A stretch of 64,000 nt of DNA from Purpureocillium takamizusanense (lineage: Eukaryota > Ascomycota > Sordariomycetes > Hypocreales > Ophiocordycipitaceae). The stretch is taken from the NCBI RefSeq assembly GCF_022605165.1, contig NC_063077.1, forward strand, positions 496,001 to 560,000, given 5' to 3'. Below, in pieces: positions 1 through 12,296 of the stretch. The notes under the pieces are model-generated. The model made no database searches. It was not told the DNA's origin and was given only the letters and a program-made list of their open reading frames with translations. Made by a program: the position numbers and the translations under genes. Within the stretch, counting starts at the first letter, position 1. Every line of letters starts with the position of its first letter.

Positions 1-363
1 GCCGTTGGGGCCCAGGTTGTACTGCTTCATGACCTCTTCGTAGTTGACCGAGTCGCGGATGTCGATGTTGGACTCGAAGGGCACCGACAGCACCGCCGGG
101 TCGAGGTTGATAACGTACGGCGGCGTCTGCTTCTCGTGGAGGTGCGCGTTGATGCGCTGCATGAACGTCGTCTTGCCGGAGCCTGTACACGCTATGTGAG
201 CGGCGGGCTTACCTCTCGGACTGCCACGATGCGATGCGATGCGATGCGATGCGACGCGAGGGGAGGGGAGCGGGCCTTCCTTACCTGCCATGCCGACACA
301 GACAATGGCCACGGGCGGCGGCGGCGAGCCCAAGGCATCGTCCGAAGACGACGAGGATGCCAT
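1..363 (-). CDS. GPN1: GPN-loop GTPase 1 (Npa3/XAB1 type), 5' part
   Basis: Small GTPase that assists assembly and nuclear import of RNA polymerase II; this role is known from the family. Exon 1 is 363-285 and begins with a Ser/Asp-rich stretch followed by [10 protein letters not shown]. An intron (284-183) splits the P-loop, and exon 2 (182 to the left edge) continues [14 protein letters not shown]. The joined P-loop reads GMAGSGKTT. About 40 residues later comes NLGPNG, the GPN insertion that defines the family, and NLDPAV is the usual switch region. The gene is truncated by the window edge, so only about 87 residues are seen. The join restores frame exactly (79 nt, then GC completing a Gly codon). 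The family assignment is firm. GPN1 rather than GPN2 or GPN3 rests on the overall match to Npa3. Confidence 0.88.
   Translation of the reverse strand, partial: MASSSSSDDALGSPPPPVAIVCVGMAGKEGPLPSPRVASHRIASHRGSPRGKPAAHIACTGSGKTTFMQRINAHLHEKQTPPYVINLDPAVLSVPFESNIDIRDSVNYEEVMKQYNLGPNG
228..252. repeat. (GATGC)5 microsatellite in GPN1 intron
   Basis: Five perfect tandem copies of the pentamer GATGC lie inside the first GPN1 intron, followed by one degenerate copy. This is a simple repeat with no sign of function. Confidence 0.9.
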
Positions 364-930
364 GGGGAGTAAGTCTCTCACGGCTTCCCGTTTGTGGTTG
401 TGAGATGGCTGGCTGTTGGAGTCTGCCGTCTCTATTCGTGCGTAGTGAGTGAGGGTGGTTGAAATGCAGGTCGGAGGCTCTGGCAGGCGCTGTCCAAAAA
501 TTTGGCGGTCCCCAACTCGACTTCAACTGCCCCGCACTCCGGCGCCCGCCCGCCCCTCCCGCGGCCTCGAATGACGGATTCAGCGCGGCTCAACTTTAGC
601 CTCTAAATCTGGGCTACCCGGCACTTGGATTGGTTTTGGACGCTCACCATACTTGGCGACCGTTGTCGTTCGCCCGACTCCTCATCCATGGCTAGAAGGG
701 CTACTCCGGTATTATCACGATGAGTAGGCAACGCAAATAACCCCGGGAGCTCGATACGTATTGCCACTGCCCCTCCGTCATGGAGTATTTGTACCAAGAC
801 TCATCCCCGCCCCCTCAAATTACACAGCTATACCTTCTCAAGTTCACGACAACCAGGTATTCGTCGCGTTCAGTCGCCGTCTTCCTCCGCCCTTGGCCTC
901 CGTCTCACACACTGCGATCCGGCCTCAGAC
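364..930. other. Intergenic, GPN1 promoter / BCH1 3' flank
   Basis: This 567-bp gap lies between two minus-strand genes, so it should hold the GPN1 promoter and the BCH1 terminator. Short open frames here show no family resemblance. I see no RNA gene. Confidence 0.6.
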
Positions 931-3319
931 CTAGCCGTCCGTCCCGCTGCTGCGAAATGTCGCGCACAGTGCCGCGTAGTGGTGAGTCAGGTCCAGCACG
1001 TTCTGCGGCAGGCTCGTCGCCTGGATGATGCTCCGCACCTTGACCGCGCCCTCGTCCTCGATCAGGGTCCGGATCGTGTGCAGCAGCTCCGGACTGAACT
1101 CGCTATACCACCGGTACTGCCACGTTACCAACCGGATCACCGACGCCACCGTCTCGCGCGTGCTCTTCGTCTTCTCGAATACGCGCAGCACCCCAGCCAG
1201 CGCCTTGGGGCTGAAGCGCAGCGACAGGCACGCTCGGTACGCCTCGACGGCCTCGTCCAGATGCTGTAGCCGCTCCGCCAGCGCCCCCAGGATCTCCCAT
1301 TCCTCCGCCGATTTCTTGTACTGCATTTGCTGCGCCCGGTACTGCGCCATCTGCGTTCGCCAGATTGTATACACCCGCAAGTCTTCGTATAGCACCATGA
1401 ACAGGCTGTCCAACCATCTCTCACACAGGCGCTTTGTGTTCAGCTTGGAAAGATGCTCGTCGTTGGAAACGCTCTGCCGTTTGTCAGTATTTGCTCTCTG
1501 CTCGCCTGCGTGGGGGAACCTACGTTGTCGCTGTCCGCCTTGACCTCCTGCGGACCAACCGTATTCGAAGGCTTCTCGAGTCCGTTGCTATGGCCATTGG
1601 GTGCCAGCGTATCCGCCACTTGCTCCGTCTTCTCCGTCTCCCCGTCGTCATTCTCATCACCCTTCTCCGACTTGTCAGCCTCTGTTTCCTCCTTGTCGTC
1701 CGGCTCACCACCATTCGCAGTGGGGTCCGGCGTGCCGCGCAGGCCGTCCAAGCTCGGGCTTCGTTTTGAAGGAGCGCTCGTGGCCTCCTGCTTCTCAGTT
1801 CGGTACTCATCCTCCATGACAAAGACATTGCTTCGAATCTTGAGAAGCTGGTCCCATCCAATCTTGGCCGTCATTTCCGTCAGGATCTTATACGCCTCCT
1901 TGAACGTTCCACGATACGTCGCCGCACGCAGGCCGAGAAGACTGGCGTCGACCTGCTCCGAGAAGCGCGACTCTGGCTCGCTATCGATCTCGTCCAGTCT
2001 CGTCTCCGGCAGGATCGGGAGGTGTACCTCTCTCGGCTCCGGCATCACGGGGGTATCCTTGTCCTGGTACGTAAACATGGGGCACGAATTGAGGGTGGTG
2101 AGGGCGTTCTCCCAGTCCTCCATCGCGACATAGACCTGAGCCAGTCTCGCCCACGTCCCGAACTCGCTCGGCGCGGCGATGGTGCTGCGGTCTGCGCAGC
2201 CCAGGGCCATTCGGAGCCGCTCCTCCTTCATCTCTGGTGTCTCTGCCTTTTGAGATTTCTTGATGAGAAATTCCGCCTGCGTGTCGAGCATGACATAGTC
2301 CATCGGTGTCTCCTGCAGTGACTGGTATAGCGTTTTGACCCCCGACACCTCTTCATTGCCCATGAATAGGACCTTGGCCAACAGGGAAGACACCTCAACA
2401 CTCTGTGTTCGCAACTTTTCAAACAAGTTGATCCCAGAGGCGTATCGACCGGTCGTCTGGAGGTATTTGAGGAGACCCGTGGTTAGGTGGTTGGAGACGT
2501 TTGTCGGGACCTGGACGACAGAATCTGAACCCAGTTGCCACCCTGAAAAGAGTCAGTTCGAGCAACTTGATGGTGTCGACGCACGTACCTCGGAAGAAGA
2601 GCTGCTCAGCGGCGTGGAGAAAGCGGTGTTCGGTCTCGGTGTTGGTGACAGGGTTGAAGCGGCGGACGCCAACGATGCGCCGAATTGTATCGCCACTGCC
2701 GTCATCGGCGTATGAGTATGCTCTGAGGACGCTGCACAAATACGTCTCCAGCCAGAGCTCGTCCGACGCCTTTCGCTTCTCGCCTCGCTCGTCGACGCAG
2801 TAGCTCTCGACGGTGCCAGGGATGGACACGTGCACGCGCATGTCAAGTCGTGAGAAAGCATTGTAGCAGCTGAACACGGCGCGTCAGCAGGGAGCCTGTC
2901 GCAGCTGGGGCTCAGAAACGCACCAGTAGACGCCTTCGACAATCTTGGAGGTGGCATTGGGGCCATTGTCCTTGTAGGTCAGGGTGTTGATGTACGCGGC
3001 GAGACTCGCGGATGAGGAAGCATCGACGCCGGTTACGTGATGGTAGATGCCGGTCTTGACAAGAAGTCAGCTGCTGCGGATTACGTCTTGTATCCCATCT
3101 GGGGTGTCAGCTACCTGTTTGCCGGAATTGCGCACGCCTTGCTTGACCAGGTGGACGAGATCCGGCGGGCCAAGCTCCCGCAGCGCGACAAGCGACTCCG
3201 TTCTGGCATCGATCGACTCGTGAAGAACCTCTTCGGTCAGGCTGAAAGAGGGTCAGCAATGCGCATGTTGGGTCGTCTCGCGATAGGCCGTCTCACTCGG
3301 GCACTGCTGGCGCGACCAT
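931..3319 (-). CDS. BCH1: Exomer cargo adaptor, Chs5p-Arf1p-binding protein (Bch1/Bud7)
   Basis: ChAPs family protein. In yeast these adaptors bind Chs5 and Arf1 at the trans-Golgi and carry chitin synthase and other cargo to the surface. I join six exons: 3319-3297, 3241-3115, 3054-2924, 2869-2589, 2542-1524 and 1473-931. All phases agree and give 707 aa. The family block GVDASSSASLAAYINTLTY, then VYCCYNAFSRLDMRV, lies in exons 3-4. The TPR-like C-terminal part contains LDTQAEFLIKK and WARLAQVYVAMEDWENAL. An acidic low-complexity linker rich in Glu, Asp and Lys sits just before the last intron. The acceptor before exon 3 would be CAAG rather than the usual YAG, which is the weakest part of the model. 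Bch1 and Bud7 are paralogues in yeast, and most filamentous fungi have a single gene. Confidence 0.85.
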
Positions 3320-4204
3320 GGTGACGAGCTGCCCTCAGGAGTCGCGAGAGCACGTCGGGCCGTGGATTGCAGGATGTAAAGCTAGATGCGGTCGAGACAA
3401 TGCTTTGTCACGTGCGCGGATCTGAAGTTAGGCACGGGGAGCGAGGCCGTACATCGAGCGACGTTGGACGCGGCTGGCGCTGAGGTTGAATGAAGCAATC
3501 AAAGATCTGGCTCGAAAGGAAATCGAAGCTCACATTGGTGGTTCGTTCAGGAACGGGTAGGGAGGTACCCCACTATAGCGCGGCCGGCACAGTGGACAAG
3601 TCCCAGCCTCGTGACTGCGCCACTGCGCAACACACATGGCCAGTGGAGGTGACTGCAGCACTGGAGTTCCATGTGCACGGCCAGAGTGGGCCTCGCCGGC
3701 AGCGCGGCCACAGCGGCGCCCGGTACCTCAAAATACGGTACCCGTGTTCCAGGGTTCCAGGTTGCCGTGGGTAGGTACCTCGACAGCCCGCTGCCCAGGG
3801 CTTCCATGGATCCAATCCAGCTGGATCCATGCCGGATGGACAGGACGGGAGGTTTCTTTGTCGGGTCCAGTGCAAACGCCCACTATGAGGGCGCCAACAA
3901 AGCTCGGGCACTGCACCAACCGGTGCTACCTGGAGGCCAGTCCCGTCACTGCCACTACCTACTAAGGGGCCCCACACACCCTAACGTACGAAGTAGCTGC
4001 TGCGCGGGAGAAGCTGCGGTGCCGAACTGAACCAGATCGCGTCGCGCTTCGACCCGGTCGACGGTCAATTAAACTTGAGCCTCTTCTTTGTCCATGCCAC
4101 CAACCGCTACCCTCTTAAGCGACGCCGTCACACATGTGTTGAGGCTCGCCCTCGGACCAAAACAATCCGCATGAATCGCTCCTCCTGAGCGCCTGTCCGC
4201 GACA
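3320..4204. promoter_or_regulatory. Divergent promoter between BCH1 and HIR3
   Basis: This 885-bp region separates two divergently transcribed genes and must contain both promoters. It has several GGTACC/GGTACCTC-like hexamers (about 3565-3785) and two GGATCC palindromes around 3807-3828. No coding potential is convincing. Confidence 0.55.
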
Positions 4205-7200
4205 ATGGTACGCCCGGCAATCGCTCCCAGTCGTGCGCCCCAGCTACTAACGAGTCGCTGCAGCCTGCGTTCCAGGCCATCAACCTCGAGCCCGAGGAAA
4301 ACGTCGACGAACAGATCGATACCACCAAAGAGCTTCATGTCAGTCGCGTTAGCTAGCCTAGCGTCAACCCACCCTGCTGATGCCATCTAGGTCGACGAAG
4401 CCCTCAAGCGCTTCCAGACTGCGCTGAAACTCCACGCCCAAGGGCCTCGAGCTCGTGAAGAAGCCGCCGCTGCCTATAAGGACCTGTTCGCCTCCGAAAT
4501 ATTCGACTATCGAGAAGCGAGAACCGACTACGAGCGAACCGAACGACAAGCTGATGGCCGCCCTGAAGTGTCCGCTCTCGAGTCTTTCTCGGCTGGCTTG
4601 GATATCGACGCTGGGGGGGCCGATGGCGTTGCGGCCAGTCTGTCGCAAGCCTTGTATCTTTCGTACAAGAACTACGGCCAGTTCTTCCTTGACAAGCTCA
4701 AGGACGAGTGCAAGTCGGACCTAGAGTGGAACAAGAAGGTGCGGCTCCGCTACCATGACGAGCTGGCGAGCAAAGTTCTCGACAACTGGACAGCCGCACT
4801 GGACCAAGATCCTTCAGACCCGGAGCTATGGAGAAGAGCCGCTCGCTTCGCGTCATCCTTGAACAGTGGGCGCATCAAACGGTACTGCCTGGAGGCAGCC
4901 GTCGAGTTGGATGACGACCCCGCCATCATGGAGGTTGAGCCGCCTTCCCTGGCCGAGGGGCTGGCGGGCCAGCAACTGAAGGACTATCTGCAAGTGCTCG
5001 ACGACAACATGTCCCTGTCGCATCCCGTGATGGCGCCATGGCTCAATATGGAGATGCCGGCCCTCATCAAACGACACCTGGACCCTATACCGTTTCTACC
5101 CGAACCGACGGCGACTCTGGCGCCGTCACCCTTGCCCGCCGAACCCCCGAACGCCGTTGGGGACGGGCAGGAAGACCCTGACGAGTCTGTCGGCGAGGAT
5201 GTCGCGGAGACCATCGCTAGCTGGCCCAGCTTTGGTATCGAGCTGATGAAGTGCCTTCAGGATACTAGCGGCGCCCTGCAGGCCTGCCGGCAGGTCCTCA
5301 AGGCAGCTCAAGAAGACGCAGAAATGGCCGAAGATGAGCAGGAGAAAGGACAACCGGATTCCGAGACGAGCCCCGTGGATGACAAGTCGGGGGAGACTTA
5401 TGCAAAGGATAAATCCAAGCAACTGGAGCGACAGACATCCGCCATCACCGACGAGGGATCCAAGGCGTCGGAGCCATCGCAGAAGGAGCGCGAAACGTCC
5501 ATGTCCACGAGAAAGCGATCGCAGTCGACGGCAGGCCTTGCGGAAGCGACAGAAGACAACGGTGCCGAAAAGCGCAGCAAACGAGTGCGCAGGCGGACCG
5601 AGACAAAGGACCTTGAGGAAACGACCGACCCCGGAACCCTCATCGCCGACCGGATCCAGCGGTACCAGGAAGTCGATTCAAATCTATTCCAAATGACCAA
5701 AAACATACTAGAGAGCCTTGGCGTCGAAGACAAAGACACCTTGGACTGTCTCCAGGAGCTGTTAGGCTCTTGTACCGTCGAGGACAGACCTTCCAAGGTC
5801 ACCCGACGAGGCGCCTTGGATCTGCGCAGCATCATGACCGGATTCAGTGAGGAGACTGCTATGGTGCTTTTGAACAAGAAGGAGCAAGCGACGCTGGGCC
5901 TCTCCTCGTTCCTTGAGCACGCCAAATCGGGATCTCAGGAGAAGCCACAAGTGCCAGCCTTTAACGAATCCCAGGGGCTGAGGAAATTTACTGAGAGGGT
6001 TTCCAAGTACCAGGATTGGATGACGAGCAATGATATTGCATTTGAATGGGTGCGATCCGTGAGCGAGAGCTACACCGGCTGGAAGTGGTCTGACGCCATG
6101 AAAGTTGCTGTCGTTCAGATGCTAAACCGCGCGGATGCAATAGTCTACGAACGCATCATGGGCCAGTTTGAAGCGTTTGCCGATGCGCCGGACAGGCTAG
6201 CAGACCTGGAGACGCTGGTGCCGATGCTATTCGAGCTCCATCTCGACATATACGAACGCATCACGAACCCCAGCAGCGCGGTCGACTATGCCACCCGCAT
6301 GGAGACCAAGTACCGGCTGGACCGCTGGCTCGATGTCGCTTCGACCTATGTGCGGCTGCTCGGTCGCCCCGACCAAGACCCATTGTGTGTGCGGTTCCTG
6401 TGGGCATCGGTGTTAGCTTCCTCCCTGGCAGACAATCCAGTCCGAGAACACATCCTGTTGCTTTGGACCTCGCTTCGCGACTTCTTGATGGCGGAGGATG
6501 TCGGGCAGATGGACCTTCCAAATAACGTGGTCATGCCAACCATATCGGCCGCTGCGGCGGATCGCGAGATCTCGAAGCTCACGACGATGGACTTTTTCCT
6601 CGGTCTGTTTCAAGAGGAGATGGAGGACCCAGTGCATGTCATTGAGACTCTGGAGCCGGTCCTGAACCCGTCATCAGTCTACATACCAAAGGCATCAGAG
6701 AGTCCCGGAGCTTCGGCGGATCCTTCTGAGAGGACGCTGGAGGACAAGCAAGTGGATGCACCGTCAGACGAGCAACCGGAAGAGGACACGCCGGTGGATG
6801 GGCGGCCCATATCGGAGTTTGCGAACCAGGGCCTCCGCGATCTGTGGAAGTTCTTGCGCAATAGCAGCACGGAGCTGCGGCTCTTTCTGTGGTCACGACT
6901 GGGAGACGCCTATGCCAAGATAAAGTATCCGACCAAGCGGTTCTCGTGCCTTCTTAAAAGCATTGAGATGATCGTCGCCGATCTCGAGGGCGACACGTAC
7001 GCGCAGACACCGGACGATTCTCGCAGACTCCTCTTCATGAGAACGTTGAAGTCGCTTGACGAGCTGCTTATCCAGGCACTGTCCACCGCACTCAACGACG
7101 GAAGTGCCTTTGACATCATTGACGACGACCACATACGGTCCAGCAGTTGTGCCATCGCAAAGGTCAACTGCTTGCTCCACGTCGCGCCCCTCTGCGAAGA

Positions 7201-10200
7201 CGAGGCTCGGGTCGGCATGACCACCGCCCCCTCCAACAACAGCACCTTCATGAGCCTGGTGACCAAGCTGCGAGAGATGCAGGTGCGCGCCTGGTCCCTC
7301 CAGTACACCATTTTCAAGGCCGCTCTGCCCCAGCAGGAGAGCGTCATCTCACCTGAGAATGACCTGGCCGACTTCCTCGCGGCAGTCCATCGAGCAATCG
7401 GCCTACGCAAATTCTGCAAGGTGTCCAACAAGATCTTTCTCAAGATGATGCGCCTCGAGCTCCTCAAGTTCAAGAACATTGAAAACTGGGAGGACAATCT
7501 TGGACAGGTTCTCTATGACCTGCACGGGCTCAAGCTGGGCGTCGGCGTCTGGGAGGTGCAGGAGCATGGCTGCCCCTACGACAAGCTGGAGAAGCGCCAG
7601 TCCATGCAGCTCGTGGAGAAGATCATGATTCTCGCCAACCGCATGCCCATGAAGGACCTGCTCAAGTCGGACCTCAAGACGACCATCGAGCATATGCAGC
7701 AGACGATCGGCCAGCCCAAGTCTACGCCGCAAATGTATCACAACCTGCGCAACTTTACCGAGGCCCTCAAGAAGCCCATCCACCCGCTTCGCCTGTATCA
7801 AGCTCTCTCGGGGGGCGTGGCGGTCGACTCGGTCACGGCCAATGTGCCTGAGGCGGCGCTGGCCAAGTTTGGCTGGTTCTTCCTTCTGGGCATGATTGCC
7901 TTGACCAAGTTCAAGGGCGTCGACCTCAATCGCCGCCAGACGCCGGGCGCCACGGATGATTTGCGCATCGGCGCCACGTTCCTGCGGCTGCAGCTGCAGT
8001 TCACGGCGGACAACTGGGAGGCGTGGTTTCGCCTTGCGGAGTGCTTCGACTACGAGCTCGACGAGTCGGTGCTGTGGTCGGCAGACAAGATGAACAAGGA
8101 CCGCGCGGAGCTGGTCAAGTTCCAGCGCAATGCCATCCATTGCTACACGCTCGCCCTGTCCCACTCGCGCCATCTGGAGATTGGCGTCAACGACAGCGAC
8201 CCCCTGCACGATCTGTACCACAAGTTCGCCATGCGTCTGTATTCGTCAAGTCGCGAGCCTTTTGCTATGGAGCCCTTCAAACATTCGGACCAGGAGCGCT
8301 TTTTTATAGAAACCATGGGCGCGGGTACGTTCAAGAAGATACTCCATGACGAAATGTCCGAGTACAAGGTGTGGAAGTTTGCGGCCAAGCTCTTCCGGAT
8401 GGCTATGGCGCGGAGGCCTGCCAACTGGAAGAACCCGTACATGCTCGCCAAGTGCTACTGGAAGATGTTCCAAACCCCGGAAGAGAGGCTGGACGCAACG
8501 GACCGGAAGTCAAGGATAACGACGACCCTTGTCGTGGACTCGCTGAAGAAATCGATCGAGGTGGCCACCAATGCCCAGAAGTCACGGCGCAGCGACCCCA
8601 TCCTAGAGCCGCATTACAAGATTGTCTCTGTCCTGCACAAAATAGTCACTCGGGGCGACATGACCCCAAGCGAGGCGGAGACGACGATGTCCAAGCAGCC
8701 ATTCGGCCTGGTGCGGCAGCATCCCGAGTCAGACCAATGGGGGGACTTTTCCAAACCACATCAGTGGGAGGACTACGTTATTCACAACCTCACAAGACTC
8801 CGCGACCGGGACAGATCCAACTGGCACCATCGGATCGTGATGCGCCACGCCCGGATTCTGTTCGAGGAGGGCAAATCATTCGGCGAGATGGACGAAGGCG
8901 TGGACCGTCGCTTAGTTGTGGCCGAGGCTGCCTTTGCCATTCTCAAGGAGAACATGTTCACCAAAACGATGGTTATGAACGTGTGGAAGTGTGACGCCGA
9001 GCGGCCTGGCCGACACTACGTCTTCACCGAGCAGTACGTGCGGTTCATGACGAAGCTGCTCCAGATCAAGGCCGACCGAACCAACCTGGAGCTGCTGCTC
9101 CGACGGCTGCGCAAGAAGGGCGCCGACTTCTACCATTTCACGGACCTGTGGGCGACTTGCTCCATGGCCTACATCGAGCTCCTCCGTGCGGCCTACAAGG
9201 TGCTGCCGGTCTCGGATGACGTGTACAAGTCCCTCTCAACCGAGGAGTTTGACATTATCAGTGAGCGCATCACGGAATGGGCTGCTGGGGACGGGCCTCA
9301 CATTGATGAGCTCACGTGCATGAAGGAAGCGGTGGAGCTGAAGAAGCTGAATGCCAACCTCATGAAGGCGACACCGATCGACGACCTCATCAGCGAGTGC
9401 TACACCAAGATATACCTCGACGTCGCGCCTACGCTACCTGGGGTGGAGCCTAGCAAGATCATTGCCGAACGGAACCACGCCAAGGAAGTCGCCGCTCAGC
9501 TCGAGGCCGTCGCGCAAGCCGATGCGAAACAGCCAAAGTCTCTGAGCAGCCTACTCAACCCGACCAACGGACAAGAGAGCGCGGCAGGAAGCGCGACGCC
9601 CCTCGACGCCGACAAGTCCGAGGCCGCGCCGCGTGCGAGAAAAGGCGTGAGACGACCCGACATCCTTCGCAAGGCAGAGCAGGCAGTCGTTCGCGTGATG
9701 GAGGTGCCAAAGCCGGCCACGATCAAGAGCCGCGTCGGCAGCATGTCCAGCAAGCGCGGCAGCCAGACTCCGGCCATGGCCCTCAGCGATGCGGGCAGCG
9801 ACGAGGACGAGGACGAGGACGAGGAAGGGCCCGACGCTCAGGTCCGTCGTGAGGCGGCGGAGAACCTTGACGAGGAGATGCCGGACGCAGACGTGCACGA
9901 TGAAGGTGAGGACGACGGGCACGACGACTCTCGGGCGGACAAGGAGCACGATACGGAAGTCGGCAGCATTCACGACTCTGCAGACGACGAAAGCGACTTG
10001 AGCGATGTGCCCGAGGGCTACGACGAGGAAGTCCCCCCTGGCCTCCTGTTCCCCAACTTGAGCCGAGCTCAGGAAAGCGGCGAAACGAGCGGCGAAGAGG
10101 CGGACAGCGAGAGCGAGGGTGAAGAGGGGGACGAGGCCGACGAGGCCGATGAAGACGAAGCTGAGCAGCGCTCAGGTGCCGAAGAAGAGCACGACGAGGA

Positions 10201-10600
10201 GGGCGAGCAAGAGCATGAACATGAAGAAGAAGACGAAGATGGTGGCGTGGCAGAAGATGTTGCGCATGAGGGCGAACACGCACACGAGGATGAGCAGGAG
10301 GATGGACTCGATGAGCATATGGACGAAGTCGAGGGCGAGGGCGAGGAGGAGGAGGAGGACGACGCCGAAGAGGTCGACGAAGAAGAGGAGGAGGAAGGGG
10401 ACGAGGAGGAGGCTGAAGAGGTCGGTGAGGAAGAAGGCGAGGAAGACGAGGAGGAGGCTGAGGGTGAGGGCGAGGATGAGGGCGAGGGCGAGGATGAGGA
10501 TGGGGATGAGGATGGTGACGAAGAGGACGAAGAAGGCGAAGAGGGCGTCAACGACGACACAGAAATTGGCGAGGCAGATGCGGAGCACGGCTCAGACTAG
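4205..10600 (+). CDS. HIR3: Histone transcription regulator 3 (HIR complex, CABIN1-like)
   Basis: Large scaffold of the HIR histone H3-H4 chaperone complex, which represses histone genes and deposits histones outside replication (known for the family). Exon 1 is only the start codon, 4205-4207, with GTACGC directly after it. Exon 2 is 4264-4338 ([19 protein letters not shown]) and exon 3 runs from 4391 to the stop at 10600, giving 2,095 aa. The N terminus carries the conserved TPR-like segment [14 protein letters not shown] with [12 protein letters not shown]. Further TPR-like helices recur, for example [17 protein letters not shown] and [20 protein letters not shown]. The last 250 or so residues are extremely acidic, with long Asp/Glu runs, typical of histone-binding tails. 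It is longer than yeast Hir3, mainly through this tail and a charged linker near residues 250-370. There are no further introns or in-frame stops. Confidence 0.88.
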
Positions 10601-11625
10601 GAGTAGAGCGAATTAGGGCCGGGTGAATGCCGCATGGGCTAGACGGGCACGGTGCGACAGGCGTTCAGGCTGTACAAATAGATTGGGCATTGGGCTTGGT
10701 AGAGGTTTAAGCGGCCAGCATGGGACAGGGCGATAGCTGCACAGGATGCTTTACGACTGTACTTGTATTCAATGAGAAAGTGTCACGGCGAACAGACCGA
10801 ATCGCGTGGCCACGTGGTCCATTTGTTGCTAAGTTTCGTTTTCTTTTGCGGACATCACTTGTTGTTTGTCGTCAAGGCCGGACGGATAAAGAGGTGATAG
10901 GGGCAACTTGATCGTCGCAAGGGTCCCCCTCGTCTGGTGTGGTGGTTGAATTCCGTAGACGGCTGTGCGTGAACCATACTGGGCACGTCTTTGCATGAAC
11001 AACGAATCTGCGCTTTGACTCTATACTCCCGGATCTGAAGAAACCCACTTCTTTTTGAAATTAAAAGAAGAAGAAAATAGAAAGAAAGCCGAAGAACAGA
11101 CCCCCCCCAGAAGAGTCCGCGTCGTGTTCATGCGCTGAGAGGCGGGAACCGAGGATGTGTGGATGGCTCGATTTGCAGCAAAGCAGGGGAGGAAAGACAC
11201 GACAGAAGAGACTTGGCCGCACCGTACTTGCGTGAGCTCTTGGCAGCGAGGTGAACGGACTTATTAATGTAGTTAATGAATAAATATTAGGTTTTGTCGT
11301 GCCATGTTTTGAGTGGCCTTCCATGCTATAGATGGACAGATGGACGGATGAAATGCTGGGATGGGTATAGACGCACGAGCTCTGACGCGAACACGAGGAA
11401 TTAAAACAATATCAAGTACTATATCTTGATAATTGGGGCAAGTTAAATTTGACGTTGGCAGTTCATTGTGGAGCATTGCGTCCCCCGGTGGTGCAACGTT
11501 TGGCTGGCGGTGGCGACGAGGACTCTGATAGGGAGGGAGGAGAGGCAGGCCCGTGGGCATCGCCGCAGCATTGATATATGCGACCTCGTTCCAGCTGTGA
11601 ACGCAGGTCTGGTACTGAATGATGC

Positions 11626-11653
11626 TATATATATATATATATATATATATATA
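11626..11653. repeat. (TA)14 dinucleotide microsatellite
   Basis: Uninterrupted TA repeat of 28 bases in the HIR3-lipase intergenic region. Confidence 0.95.
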
Positions 11654-12215
11654 CTCACCTCACCACTAGTCAACGAGACATGAAGGAAGAAGAAAAAAAG
11701 ATTCACCAAGGAGGACATACAGACCCATCGAGTCGAAGCATATGACCGGGCGGGCCATGCGTGGGGTTACGGAGAGCATGCATCACTTCAGTCCTGGCTT
11801 CGGCTCTACTAGCCCTGCTCTGCACCTGTGCGCGCCCAGCCAAGCAACGAACGAGATGGATGACGGGCCCCAGAGAGTATGCTTTTATGGTACCAGGGGA
11901 AGGAAGACCAGGCTGTTGTGCACGGATAGTGAGACCACCCAGCAGCCCGGCCCGGTCAGTGCACCGAATACCTGGTACTTGGTAGCTTCAATATTGCGTA
12001 TCTACTAGGTAAGATATGTCAATGTGTGTTCCTTTGGCTTTTACTGCGTACCGAAAATTCTATGTACCGCGATGGTGCGCTGGAAACTCACGATGTGGTA
12101 TATGTGGTGATGTATGCTATGGATGGCCGGTCTATAGGTATAAAGGGATGAGATGAAGTCTCGATGAGGTGCCTGCCGTCTGGTGTTGCGCCCCTGGACT
12201 CACTTGCTTCAACTC

Positions 12216-12255
12216 TCGTTTCGTTTCGTTTCGTTTCGTTTCGTTTCGTCTCGTC
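12216..12255. repeat. (TCGTT)6 (TCGTC)2 tract upstream of lipase
   Basis: Six perfect TCGTT units are followed by two TCGTC units, ending about 40 bases before the lipase start codon. The tract probably lies in the 5' UTR as a pyrimidine-rich leader. Confidence 0.9.
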
Positions 12256-12296
12256 TCGGTGCCTGCCCTGGCCGCTTTGAGCCCTCGTCGTTCACC

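Larger units (their letters stand above)
10601..12296. other. Intergenic between HIR3 and lipase
   Basis: About 1.7 kb with no recognisable gene. It contains an AT-richer stretch with a (TA)14 tract and, next to the lipase start, a TCGTT pentamer tract, listed separately. Short open frames in both directions look like chance. Confidence 0.6.

Noticed and set aside
3500..3980. Overlapping frames of about 100-130 codons in the BCH1-HIR3 gap
   Set aside because: Open in several frames on both strands with no family features; likely chance in GC-rich sequence.
10069..10588. Long minus-strand frames opposite the HIR3 tail
   Set aside because: They are low-complexity shadows of the Asp/Glu-coding repeats.
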